From: an uncultured Hyphomicrobiales bacterium
GTDB lineage: Bacteria > Pseudomonadota > Alphaproteobacteria > Rhizobiales > Xanthobacteraceae
Length of the DNA: 48,085 nt
Reading direction: 5' to 3'
NCBI GenBank assembly: GCA_903878085.1
Contig: CAIRGJ010000019.1
Span: 1-48,085, forward strand
Below the pieces are notes generated by a model. It searched no databases. It was given only the letters and a program-made list of their open reading frames with translations, and was not told the origin of the DNA. Positions 35,525-44,370 of the stretch are shown here, in pieces. Numbering within the stretch: position 1 is the first letter of the stretch; every line of letters starts with the position of its first letter. Both the position numbers and the translations under genes were made by a program.

Positions 35525-38371
35525 ATGGGCGGCGATAAACGATCTGGTTCGATACGGCGCGGCAATTCGCGCCGCCTCATCCTTGCATTCACCTGCATTG
35601 CGATGCTCGCGGGCGGCTGCAATGAATCATCGGCGCCAGCCGCCGATAACGGCGCCTTCGACGCCAGCCGTCTACCGCGCGTTTCAGGGGCGAAGGAAGT
35701 GTTCGCCAGCCCCGCGACGACCATCTTCACATCGCCCGATTCGGTGGCGCAAACCGCCGACGCCCTCGACAAATCGCTCGCCGCCGGCGGCTGGCAGAAA
35801 TATATCGCACCGAACACCGCCTACAGCGCGGATCCGCAAACGCGGATCATGTCGCTGAAGAAGGGCACGCAAGCGCTGAATGTGTTCATCAGCATCGCGC
35901 CGGCGCAGAACAACGCCACCAGCGTGCAGTATTCGGCGCTGCCGCTCAAAACCGATCTGCCTTTCGCCAAGGACGCCAGCAATATCGAATACTCGCCGGA
36001 GCGGGCGCTGCTGACACTTGTCACCGCGGAGCCGATCGACAAGACGCTGGATTTCTATCGCAAGGAAATGGACGCGCGCGGCTGGTCGATGTGGTCGGAA
36101 AAGACCAACGGCAAGCAGCCGGCCGGCGGCCCCTCCGGTACCGTGCACGAGCGCGGCGCCTATGCGCACTACATCACGGACAAGGAGCCCTCGGTCGCCT
36201 TGGTGCTGACCGTGCTGAAGACGGATGACGGTAAGAACAAGGTCGAGATTAAGTCATGGCCGATTGGCATTTTGGCCGACCTGCACACGGTCTATGTCAA
36301 CGGCGACAATCACGGCGTTCTTCTCGCCGACGTCGGCAAATTGCCGCGCCTCGAAGGCGCCAAGGAAGACGCTAGCCGCTCGTCAAAAGACAAGGCGGTT
36401 TATGCCGTGCCCGGCACGCTCGCCGACACCACCGGCGCGCTCGTCAAATTGTTGGGCGCCAACGGCTGGAAGCCCTACGTCGAACCGATGGAGGAACGGC
36501 ACTCGACTCTCATGTATTTCAAGAAAGGCGCGCAGGCGCTCTCGGTATCATTCACAATTCAGCCCGGGAAAAACGAACGGACCAGCGAAGTCACGACCGT
36601 CTATTATTCGCCGGCGCGGCTGCAATTTGCACTGGCCGCTCCCGACGACGCGGCCGATCTCGTGTTCGATGCGAACCGGCCTTATCTCAACTTGACCACC
36701 GCGGCGGACGTCGCAGCCACGCGCGATTTCTACAGCAAGCAACTGGCTGCGGCGGGCTGGTCGCCTTTGTCGGCTGCCGATGCCACCGCGAAATGGCCGA
36801 ACGCGAAACTCGACGCCAACGCTGCCTATTACGATCGCGGCAACAAGCGGCCGATCATGCTGACCATGTTGCGCGCCGGCGACAAAACAAATGTCGAAAT
36901 CAAGGTCGCGCCTTTCGCACTGCCGCAAGATCTGCAAGCCGACACGGAAGTGTTCGGGCTGCCACGGCCGAAACCGGCCAAGACCTCGGGCGGCACCGAC
37001 GGCCGGCCACGTGAGATGCATGCTCATGTGATTGCCGATGTTGGCGCTGTGCTGGCGTTCTATCGCCGCGAGCTGAGTGCGCGAAATTGGAAAGAAGAAA
37101 CGCAGGGTGCGGTCATCACGCCCGACGAGGTCGTACTCAATTTCTCCCCGCCGGAAGGGTCGGCCGTGCTGAAACTCAGCCGTAAATACGACCTGACCAT
37201 CGCCACCATCGTGCAGCAGATTCCGAAGGCCGTGCCCAAGCCTGAACCGGTCGTCTCATCAGCACCGGCCGCCAAAGACGACTCCATAGACGCCATGATG
37301 AGACAGGCGCAGCAGATGGTGCGCGATGCCACCGCCGACGCGATGGCCGGCAGCAAATCGCAGAAAATGGCGCAGGCCGCCAACGAGCCCGCGGAAACAC
37401 TGCGTCCGCTCGCCGGCAATGACGCGCCGGTTCCGGTGCCGGACAACGCCGAAGATGTCGAATTCAGCGGTGACGACGGCAAGCTCGAGTTCAGCAGTTC
37501 GTCCAGCGTCAAGGCCGTCGCTGACTTTTATCGTGCGACCATGAAACAGCAGGGTTGGGGGACGCAGTCCTCCGTCATCAACAATGCCAACATGGTCGTG
37601 CTCAACTTCACCAAGGACCGCAAGCCGGTTTCATTCACCATCATGAAGATGGGCCCTAAGACAAACGTCAGCGCCGATGGCGCCGCGCTCAAAGTCGCGG
37701 GCGCGAAGCCGGCAAAATCGGACGCGGCGGACAAGACCGCTGCCGCCGACACGCCCTCGCAACCGGCGACGGAAGACGACCTCATCGCCGAGGAGAGCGG
37801 CGGCCTGCCGGTACCCAAGCGCCACACTCTGGCGGTCGGCGACAAGTCGCCCTTCCGCCGCGCGCTCACGGCGAACGTACCGCTCGACCTCAAGATCGTG
37901 CTGGAGTTCTATCGCCGCGAGCTCGGCAAGCTGAACTGGAAGGAAGAATCCAAAGGCACCGTGGTCGCTGCGGATAACGCCACAATCGCGTTTTCCTCCG
38001 CCGAAGGTCCGGCGACGCTCAAGCTCAGCCGCAAGAACAACGAGACCATCGTGAACCTCGACACCAAGGACGCGGCTGCCGCGGCCAAAGGCGGCGTGCT
38101 GCCGAAACCGGGGCAGGCCAAACTGCTGGTCACCAATCCGAACGACGCGGATGCGGTGCTTACGATCAACAAGCAGACCGTCAAGGCCGCCGCCGGCTCC
38201 GGCACCAAGGGCCCCGACGGGGCGATGCTCGATCTGCCGCCCGGCAAACATAAGTTTTCGATCAAGATGCCGGGCAAGCCGACGTTCAACGACGAGTTGG
38301 AAGTCGGCCCGGACCAGACTTGGGGCTTGTTGATCGGGCCCGGCGGCGCGCTGCCGTTGCAGGTGTACTGA
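35525..38371 (+). CDS. Giant lipoprotein with seven FYxxxLxxxxW modules and PEGA-like end
   Basis: 948 residues, function unknown. Signal peptide with lipobox LAGG-C32. The body is built of repeats with the pattern F-Y-x3-L-x4-(G)W..., then beta strands ending in Lys- and Thr-rich turns. Two A-B pairs come first (A1 about 50-141, B1 142-246, A2 273-365, B2 367-468), then three C units (about 491-572, 638-726, 761-848). A1 and A2 both start LPR(V/L)xGAKE and carry GWxxYxxP. C1 and C3 share FYRREL...NWKEE and TLKLSRK-like strands. Acidic and Ala/Pro linkers separate the C units. The last 90 residues resemble a PEGA domain (LDLPPGKHKFSIKMPGKP). GGAG lies nine bases before the ATG; an upstream ATG (35498) has no Shine-Dalgarno. 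It lies between lolA and xthA. A hairpin at 35450-35473 precedes it. Confidence 0.85.
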   Translation: MGGDKRSGSIRRGNSRRLILAFTCIAMLAGGCNESSAPAADNGAFDASRLPRVSGAKEVFASPATTIFTSPDSVAQTADALDKSLAAGGWQKYIAPNTAYSADPQTRIMSLKKGTQALNVFISIAPAQNNATSVQYSALPLKTDLPFAKDASNIEYSPERALLTLVTAEPIDKTLDFYRKEMDARGWSMWSEKTNGKQPAGGPSGTVHERGAYAHYITDKEPSVALVLTVLKTDDGKNKVEIKSWPIGILADLHTVYVNGDNHGVLLADVGKLPRLEGAKEDASRSSKDKAVYAVPGTLADTTGALVKLLGANGWKPYVEPMEERHSTLMYFKKGAQALSVSFTIQPGKNERTSEVTTVYYSPARLQFALAAPDDAADLVFDANRPYLNLTTAADVAATRDFYSKQLAAAGWSPLSAADATAKWPNAKLDANAAYYDRGNKRPIMLTMLRAGDKTNVEIKVAPFALPQDLQADTEVFGLPRPKPAKTSGGTDGRPREMHAHVIADVGAVLAFYRRELSARNWKEETQGAVITPDEVVLNFSPPEGSAVLKLSRKYDLTIATIVQQIPKAVPKPEPVVSSAPAAKDDSIDAMMRQAQQMVRDATADAMAGSKSQKMAQAANEPAETLRPLAGNDAPVPVPDNAEDVEFSGDDGKLEFSSSSSVKAVADFYRATMKQQGWGTQSSVINNANMVVLNFTKDRKPVSFTIMKMGPKTNVSADGAALKVAGAKPAKSDAADKTAAADTPSQPATEDDLIAEESGGLPVPKRHTLAVGDKSPFRRALTANVPLDLKIVLEFYRRELGKLNWKEESKGTVVAADNATIAFSSAEGPATLKLSRKNNETIVNLDTKDAAAAAKGGVLPKPGQAKLLVTNPNDADAVLTINKQTVKAAAGSGTKGPDGAMLDLPPGKHKFSIKMPGKPTFNDELEVGPDQTWGLLIGPGGALPLQVY

Positions 38372-38457
38372 CGCGATAATATTTCGAGCCGCGCATCGGC
38401 CTTAAGTTCTCCCCAGGCGCGCTGCGCGGCCCGAAATGACGTGCTAGATAATTTTTC

Positions 38458-39276
38458 ATGCCCCTCAAAATCACCACCTGGAATATCAATTCCGTCCGGT
38501 TGCGCATCGATCTGGTCGCCAAGTTCCTGAAGAGCGCGCGTCCCGACGTGCTCTGCCTGCAGGAAACCAAATGCCCCGACGACGCTTTCCCGCTCAAGCG
38601 CTTCACGCGGCTCGGCTACGAGTATTCGGCGCTCAATGGGCAGAAGGGCTATCACGGCGTCGCCATACTCTCGCGCGTGCCGTTCGAACGCTTCGACGTG
38701 CACTCATTCTGCGGCAAGACCGACTGCCGCCACATCTCGGTGGTGCTGGGTGAGCGCGCGGGCCAGCGCGATCCGTTGACGCTGCATAATTTCTACGTAC
38801 CGGCCGGCGGCGACGAGCCGGACCCCGAGGTCAACGTCAAATTCCGTCACAAGCTGGATTTCCTCGACGAGATGCGCGAGCACGCAAGCGTGCGGCCGCA
38901 AAAATCGCAACGCGCGATCCTGGTCGGCGACCTCAACGTCGCGCCGCTCGAACACGATGTCTGGAGCCACAAGCAGATGCTCAAGGTGGTGTCGCATACG
39001 CCGATCGAATGCGAAAAGCTCAACGCCGTCCGAACCGTCGGCAATTGGATCGACACCATGCGCGTGCTCACGCCGGAGCCGGAAAAGCTCTACACATGGT
39101 GGAGCTATCGCGCGATGGACAACTGGAAAATCGCCGACCGCGGCCGGCGGCTCGATCACGTCTGGGCGTCGGATGCGCTGGCGGACCGCGTGTCGAAGAT
39201 CAAGATCGCCAAAGACTACCGCGGCGCCGAACGGCCATCCGATCACGTGCCGGTGACGGCGACGATCGAAATCTAG
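38458..39276 (+). CDS. xthA: Exodeoxyribonuclease III
   Basis: 272 residues, single exonuclease-endonuclease-phosphatase domain. Base-excision repair enzyme with AP endonuclease and 3' exonuclease activity. Motifs: TTWNINSVRLR, CLQETKCPDDAF, HNFYVPAGGDEPD, LVGDLNVAPLEHDVW and the C-terminal LDHVWASD and SDHVPV with catalytic Asp and His. Its last four bases overlap the stop of the convergent cNMP-binding-like gene, so the two stops share bases. Confidence 0.95.
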   Translation: MPLKITTWNINSVRLRIDLVAKFLKSARPDVLCLQETKCPDDAFPLKRFTRLGYEYSALNGQKGYHGVAILSRVPFERFDVHSFCGKTDCRHISVVLGERAGQRDPLTLHNFYVPAGGDEPDPEVNVKFRHKLDFLDEMREHASVRPQKSQRAILVGDLNVAPLEHDVWSHKQMLKVVSHTPIECEKLNAVRTVGNWIDTMRVLTPEPEKLYTWWSYRAMDNWKIADRGRRLDHVWASDALADRVSKIKIAKDYRGAERPSDHVPVTATIEI

Positions 39277-39731
39277 CTCTTCTTATCCATGACACGCTTC
39301 ACGGCTGCGAGCTCTTGCGTCCAGTCCTCGACGCGCTCGGCCATGATGTCGCGCAATTTCACCGCGGCGTCGGGATATCCTTCCAGCATCTTCTTGAACA
39401 GATTGCGGGTGATGCGGATCACCACCGTATGCTCTTTGGCGATCGCGGCGGCCGGGCACACCATGTCGGTGAGCAGCGCCAGTTCGCCGACCAGCGTGCC
39501 GGGCCCGACCGTCACCTCTTTGCCTTCCTGCAAGGTGCCGGGCTCAAGCAGCAGCGAGCCCTCCTGCACGATGTAACCGCCATCGGCGAGTTCGCCGGCG
39601 TAGAACAGCACCGCGCCGCTCGGCAGATTGCGGGTTTCGGCGCCGATCGCCAAAATGCGCAGCGCGTGCTTGCCGAGCACCGCCAGCGTCGGCACCCGTT
39701 CGAAGAACGCGATGTCGTCTTCGAGGGTCAT
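39273..39731 (-). CDS. Stand-alone cyclic-nucleotide-binding-like protein
   Basis: 152 residues, one Crp-type beta-roll and a C-terminal helix, without a DNA-binding domain. GYIVQEGSLLL, GPGTLVGELALL. In cAMP-binding members GE.AL is followed by an Arg that holds the phosphate (ERSA in Crp); here that place reads CPAA, with no Arg, so ligand binding may be lost or changed. It sits 28 bp downstream of cenR, in the same direction, and is probably cotranscribed with it. As I recall, the same pair occurs near xthA in Brucella. It may modulate CenR or an associated kinase. Confidence 0.8.
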   Translation of the reverse strand: MTLEDDIAFFERVPTLAVLGKHALRILAIGAETRNLPSGAVLFYAGELADGGYIVQEGSLLLEPGTLQEGKEVTVGPGTLVGELALLTDMVCPAAAIAKEHTVVIRITRNLFKKMLEGYPDAAVKLRDIMAERVEDWTQELAAVKRVMDKKS

Positions 39732-39759
39732 GACAAACCGTGGTTACGGGCTGCGGTGC

Positions 39760-40446
39760 TCACGGCACCAGCTTATAGCCGCCGGCTTCCGTCACCAGGA
39801 TTGACGGCACCGCCGCATCCTTCTCGACTTTTTGCCGCAGCCGATAGATATGCGTTTCAAGCGTGTGCGTGGTAACGCCCGAATTGTAACCCCACACTTC
39901 CTGGAGAAGCGTCTCGCGCGACACCGGCTTTTGCCCGGCGCGGTAGAGATAGCGCAGGATCGCGGTTTCCTTTTCGGTCAGCCGCACCTTGCTGCCTTTG
40001 GGGTTGAGCAGGAGCTTTGAGCTCGGCCGGAACGAATAAGGCCCGATGGTGAACACCGCGTCCTCGCTCGCCTCGTGCTGGCGAAGCTGCGCGCGGATGC
40101 GCGCCAGCAGCACGGCGAAGCGGAACGGTTTGGTAACGTAATCGTTGGCGCCGGATTCGAGCCCGAGGATCGTGTCGCTGTCGGTGTCGTGACCGGTCAG
40201 CATGATGATCGGCGACTTGAAACCGTTCTTGCGCAGGATGCGGACCGCCTCGCGGCCATCGACGTCGGGCAGGCCGACATCCATGATGACGAGATCGATC
40301 TGGCCGCTTTTGGCCGCTTGCACTGCCTTGGTGCCGCTATCCACTGCGGTCGCTTCAAATTCATCATGCAAGGCAAGCTGTTCGACCAGCGCCTCGCGCA
40401 GTTCGTTATCGTCATCCACAATCAGGATGGTCCGGGTGTTGGGCAT
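39760..40446 (-). CDS. cenR: CenR/OtpR-type response regulator
   Basis: 228 residues: receiver domain (about 5-120) with the acidic pocket DDD at 11-13 and phospho-acceptor D56 in IMDVGLPD, then an OmpR/PhoB winged helix (about 135-228) ending RLRQKVEKDAAVPSILVTE. The stretch ALVEQLALHDEFEATA and the sequence as a whole match the CenR/OtpR group, which controls envelope integrity and cell division in Alphaproteobacteria. GGGGG lies about ten bases before the ATG. The cognate kinase (CenK type) is not nearby. An AGGCGC-GCAAAT-GCGCCT hairpin (40465-40482) lies in the 5' leader. Confidence 0.82.
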   Translation of the reverse strand: MPNTRTILIVDDDNELREALVEQLALHDEFEATAVDSGTKAVQAAKSGQIDLVIMDVGLPDVDGREAVRILRKNGFKSPIIMLTGHDTDSDTILGLESGANDYVTKPFRFAVLLARIRAQLRQHEASEDAVFTIGPYSFRPSSKLLLNPKGSKVRLTEKETAILRYLYRAGQKPVSRETLLQEVWGYNSGVTTHTLETHIYRLRQKVEKDAAVPSILVTEAGGYKLVP

Positions 40447-40647
40447 CGTTCAAAAGCCCCCTGAAGGCGCGCAAATGCGCCTAAGCGCCAATATGTGCTC
40501 GAAGTAGAGCATTCGGGGCCAAAAGCGCAAGCGGAAAAGCTAACCATTGCATCCGCTTAGCCCCGATTGGCGCCACAATTGGCCGTTTGATGGTATCTGC
40601 ATTAGCGTGCGAAACTTAAGGCGTCCGATTGTGAAAGTAGCCGCGTA

Positions 40648-41760
40648 ATGAACCCTTCCGTTCTCGCCAAGTCGGCGAAAAACGCCCTCTCCAGAGTCGA
40701 GATCGACATCAACCGCATGCTCGGGCGTGAGCTCGTGCCGGTGGAGACGACGATTCTCAATATCGAGACCTCCAGCCTGTGCAATCTGGAATGCGTCTTC
40801 TGCGCTTACGTCAAGAAGCAGAGCCCCAAGGTGTCGATGACAGACGCGTTTTTTCAGAACTGCGTCGAGCAGGCCTTCGGCATGGGCTTCACCCAATTCG
40901 AACTCACGCCGTGCACCGGCGACGTGTTCATGGACCGGCACATCTTCAACAAATTTCAGTTGCTCGAAGATCATGCCGGCGTCGAGGCCTACCGCTTCTT
41001 CACCAATTTCACCATCCCGAACCGCAGCAAGGTCGAGCGTCTGCTGTCGCTCAAGAAGCTGAAGAACCTGACCGTCAGCATTTACGGTCACGATCTGGCG
41101 AGCTTCATTGCCATCACCAAGGCGACGGAGACCGTCTATAATCGGCTGGTCGCTAATTTGAAGACGCTGCTCGAATTGCTGGATCGCAAGCAATTCAATC
41201 TCGACATCGGCATTCGCACCACCAACGATGCGCCGCGCAAGCCCGTGAGCGAGGTGATGGAATTGCTGGAGCGTTTTCGCGAACGCGGCGTTCGCCCGCG
41301 CCGCGCCCATGTCTACAACAACTGGGGTGGCTACGTGACGCAAGCCGACGTCGCCGGCCTCGATATTGCGGTGACCAGCGCCGACGCCATGTACAAGCGC
41401 GGCGCATGCGCGCATTTGTTCACGACCTACCAGATCATGGCGACCGGCATCGTCAACGGCTGCGCCTGCCGCGATGTCGACGCCAGCCTGCGGATTGGCG
41501 ATCTCCACGACGCGCCACTGCACAAAATTCTGTCGCCCGACAATCCGGCTTACATGGCCTTGATCGAGGAGCAGCAGCGCGGCGAATTCCGCGCCGTGTG
41601 CAAAAGCTGCGACTACTACAAAAGCATCTACCATATGCGCATGAGCCGCCGGAAAGACGGCAGCCAGTTCCAGAACATCGAGGGGTTCAAGGATCGTTTG
41701 CGCGAAGCCGGCACCCAAGCCGAAGCCGGCTTTGCCGTTGCGGAAAAAGTCGTCCCGTAA
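40648..41760 (+). CDS. Radical SAM protein with C-terminal cysteine cluster (SPASM/Twitch-like)
   Basis: 370 residues. The radical SAM site is LCNLECVFC (C45, C49, C52). A GD/E-type strand (FELTPCTGDVFMD) follows. The C-terminus has cysteines C254, C272, C274, C318 and C321 (GAC...GCAC...CKSC), which may bind an auxiliary iron-sulfur cluster. Such proteins modify peptides, proteins or small molecules; no precursor peptide is visible next to it, so a RiPP role is not supported. It is followed 23 bp later by a YkuD-like gene, probably cotranscribed. It is divergent from cenR across about 200 bp. Confidence 0.82.
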   Translation: MNPSVLAKSAKNALSRVEIDINRMLGRELVPVETTILNIETSSLCNLECVFCAYVKKQSPKVSMTDAFFQNCVEQAFGMGFTQFELTPCTGDVFMDRHIFNKFQLLEDHAGVEAYRFFTNFTIPNRSKVERLLSLKKLKNLTVSIYGHDLASFIAITKATETVYNRLVANLKTLLELLDRKQFNLDIGIRTTNDAPRKPVSEVMELLERFRERGVRPRRAHVYNNWGGYVTQADVAGLDIAVTSADAMYKRGACAHLFTTYQIMATGIVNGCACRDVDASLRIGDLHDAPLHKILSPDNPAYMALIEEQQRGEFRAVCKSCDYYKSIYHMRMSRRKDGSQFQNIEGFKDRLREAGTQAEAGFAVAEKVVP

Positions 41761-41783
41761 CGCGCACTCTGTTATCGTCAGGC

Positions 41784-42305
41784 ATGGCACTTCGAGTCAT
41801 TCATGTTCGGGCAAAGCCGGCGCAACGCTCGCGCGGCGTGCTGCGCGCCGGCCCGCTGGCGCTGCCGGTGGCGCTCGGCCGCGGCGGCATCAAGGCCAAC
41901 AAACGCGAAGGTGACGGCGCGACGCCGCGCGGCACCTTCCGGCTCAAGCGGCTGTGGTGGCGTGACGGGCGGCACCCGCGCCCGGCGACGCTGCTGCCGG
42001 TCATGCGCATCAGGCCGGATGACGGCTGGTGCGAAGACCCTTCAGACCGGCATTACAACCGGCGCATCAAAGTGCCGCCCGCGTCCAACGCCGACCGTCT
42101 CGCGCGCAGCGACAATCTGTACGACTTCATCGTCGAGCTCGACCACAACACCCGGCCGCGTATCGCGGGGCGCGGCAGTGCGGTCTTTATTCATGTAGCG
42201 CGGCCCGGCTTTGCGCCGACCGCCGGCTGTGTTGCGCTCGACATCGCGGCGTTGCGCCTCTTGCTGGCGCGCCTCGGCCCGCGCACCCGAATCGTGGTTG
42301 ATTGA
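41784..42305 (+). CDS. L,D-transpeptidase family protein (third in window)
   Basis: 173 residues, YkuD domain. The N-terminal ALRVIHVRAKP strand, REGDGATPRGTFRLKR and the catalytic region FIHVARPGFAPTAGCVALD are present; TAGC replaces the usual SHGC but keeps the cysteine. No clear signal peptide, so it may be cytoplasmic or exported by another route, unlike the first two. Such short YkuD proteins occur widely in Alphaproteobacteria. I chose the ATG at 41784; a longer frame only overlaps the radical SAM gene. Confidence 0.8.
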   Translation: MALRVIHVRAKPAQRSRGVLRAGPLALPVALGRGGIKANKREGDGATPRGTFRLKRLWWRDGRHPRPATLLPVMRIRPDDGWCEDPSDRHYNRRIKVPPASNADRLARSDNLYDFIVELDHNTRPRIAGRGSAVFIHVARPGFAPTAGCVALDIAALRLLLARLGPRTRIVVD

Positions 42306-42477
42306 TCGTTACCGGCTGGCCGATGACGCGCAATTGTCCGGATTTTGTACCGATTTTTAAGCATAGACGCGCCGAAACGACAGAATAACTGGCGCATTAA
42401 CAATGCCAGCATTGCCGCGTGGTATTTTCACCCGCTGCGAGCAGTCCGCTCAAGACGCTGTTGCCCCGGGGGCGATC

Positions 42478-44370
42478 ATGGATACGACAATTTCGCGCGA
42501 CCCGCGCGCTACATTAGCCAGACCGGAGTCGATCGGCCGCGTTACAGCCGTTAACGGTTCGCAGTCGACCGTTGAGCTCACGCCCCGCCCCGCAGGCGGC
42601 GAAACGCCGACGGTTGGAAAATTCATGGGCCTGACGAGCGGCAAAGCCGTCATCATCGGGCTGGTCACCGAAATCGGCGAGCAGTACTTCGCTGTCGCAG
42701 CCGGCAACCCGACATTCCGCAAGATTGCGCGACTCGATTTGATCGGCGAGCTTCGCGGCAACGCCGCCGGGACATCGACTTTCCAGCGCGGTGTCACGGA
42801 ATATCCGAACATCGGCGACGCCGCCTTCATACTCACCGAAGCCGAGTTGCGGCTGGTGTACGGCAGCGCCGACGCCGACCGTGCGCACATCGGCAATCTT
42901 CAGCAGAATCCGAATATCCACGTCCACATCGACATCGATAATCTGGTCAGCCGCCATTTCGCCATTCTCGGCGCCACGGGCGTCGGCAAGTCGAGCGGCG
43001 TCGCCATCATCCTGAACAAAATTCTCGAAACGCGGCCGAATTTGCGCGTCTTCCTGGTCGATCCGCATAACGAATACAGCCGCTGCTTTGGCGATAAGGC
43101 CAACGTGCTCAATCCGCGCAATCTGCGGCTGCCGTTCTGGCTGTTCAATTTCGAAGAGACCGTCGACGCCTTCTTCGGCGGCCGTCCCGGTGTCGACGAG
43201 GAAGTCGAGATTCTGTCCGAAGTCATTCCACTGGCGAAAGCCGCCTACCTGCAATACCGCAATGGCGCCGATCGTAGCGCGCTCGCCAAGAAGCGCGATC
43301 CGCGCGATGCCGGCTTCACCGCCGACACGCCGGTGCCTTATCGCATCGAAGACCTGATCAACCTGCTCGACGATCGCATGGGCAAGTTGGAAAACCGCTC
43401 GCGCGCGACCATCTATCACAAGCTGATCGGGCGTATTCAGACCTTCCGCAATCACCCGCGCTACGCCTTCATGTTCGAGAACGCCAATATCGGCGGCGAC
43501 ACCATGGCGGAGATTCTGGGCTCGCTGTTCCGGCTGCCGCCGGACGGCAAGCCGATGACCATCATGCAGCTCGCCGGTTTCCCGGCCGAGGTGGTGGACT
43601 CGGTGGTGTCGGTGCTGTGCCGCATGGCGTTCGACTTCGGGCTGTGGAGCGACGGCGTCGCGCCGCTGCTGTTCGTCTGCGAAGAGGCGCATCGCTATGC
43701 GCCGGCCGACAAGACCATCGGCTTCGGACCAACCAAGCGCGCGCTGTCGCGCATCGCCAAGGAAGGCCGTAAATACGGCGTGTTCCTCGGCCTGGTGACG
43801 CAGCGCCCCGCCGAGATCGACCCCACCATCATTTCACAATGTTCGACTTTGTTTGTGATGCGGTTGTCGAACGATCGCGATCAGACGCTGATCCGCTCCG
43901 CGGTATCGGACGCGGCGGCCAATCTGCTGTCCTTCATTCCTTCGCTCGGTGTCCGCGAGGTATTCACATTCGGCTCCGGCGTCGCCTTGCCGACGCGCAT
44001 GCGCTTCGAGGAACTGAGCGAGGCGAAGCGGCCGAGCAGCGAGGCGTCCGGCAACACCCGCTCGGATGCCGGCACCAATATGAACCGCGATCTGCTGTCC
44101 ACGGTGATCGAACGCTGGCGCAGCGCCACCATGGGTCACCGCTCCGGCGACGACGATTTTAACGACTTCGCCGACGCCCCGGCGCTGCAGCCGGCGCCAA
44201 CGGCGCATGCCTACGCACCGCCCCAGGCCCCGTCGATTCCGGCAACGCCCCCGCCGTCGCCGCGCGGTGAAGCGCTGCGCTCGAGCCTGCTGAAAAAGCC
44301 GCTCGATGCCTCGTCGTTCGGCAACACGCCGCCGGCGAGCCCGCCCGGCTTTCCGTCGAGATTCCGATAG
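42478..44370 (+). CDS. HerA-like ATPase (DUF87) with Pro-rich tail
   Basis: 630 residues. An N-terminal HAS-barrel-like region (about 10-150, starting SIGRVTAVNGSQSTVEL) precedes the ATPase core with Walker A GATGVGKSS (165-173) and Walker B LLFVCEEAHR (about 398-407). The RecA/FtsK-like core is followed by a Ser/Pro-rich tail from about residue 540. HerA hexamers with NurA nuclease process DNA ends in archaea; in bacteria free HerA-like ATPases have various roles, including defence with Sir2 or DUF4297 partners. No NurA, Sir2 or nuclease gene is next to it. GGGGGCG precedes the ATG. It is immediately convergent (0 bp) with the methyltransferase gene. Confidence 0.85.
   Translation: MDTTISRDPRATLARPESIGRVTAVNGSQSTVELTPRPAGGETPTVGKFMGLTSGKAVIIGLVTEIGEQYFAVAAGNPTFRKIARLDLIGELRGNAAGTSTFQRGVTEYPNIGDAAFILTEAELRLVYGSADADRAHIGNLQQNPNIHVHIDIDNLVSRHFAILGATGVGKSSGVAIILNKILETRPNLRVFLVDPHNEYSRCFGDKANVLNPRNLRLPFWLFNFEETVDAFFGGRPGVDEEVEILSEVIPLAKAAYLQYRNGADRSALAKKRDPRDAGFTADTPVPYRIEDLINLLDDRMGKLENRSRATIYHKLIGRIQTFRNHPRYAFMFENANIGGDTMAEILGSLFRLPPDGKPMTIMQLAGFPAEVVDSVVSVLCRMAFDFGLWSDGVAPLLFVCEEAHRYAPADKTIGFGPTKRALSRIAKEGRKYGVFLGLVTQRPAEIDPTIISQCSTLFVMRLSNDRDQTLIRSAVSDAAANLLSFIPSLGVREVFTFGSGVALPTRMRFEELSEAKRPSSEASGNTRSDAGTNMNRDLLSTVIERWRSATMGHRSGDDDFNDFADAPALQPAPTAHAYAPPQAPSIPATPPPSPRGEALRSSLLKKPLDASSFGNTPPASPPGFPSRFR

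Noticed and set aside
40648-41760. RiPP biosynthetic cluster around the SPASM-like radical SAM gene
   Set aside because: No short precursor peptide gene, transporter or peptidase lies next to it.
40540-41790. 416-codon antisense frame over the radical SAM gene
   Set aside because: The opposite strand encodes the CxxxCxxC protein; this frame has no recognisable domain.
42514-43692. 392-codon antisense frame over the HerA-like ATPase
   Set aside because: Shadow of a gene with clear Walker motifs.
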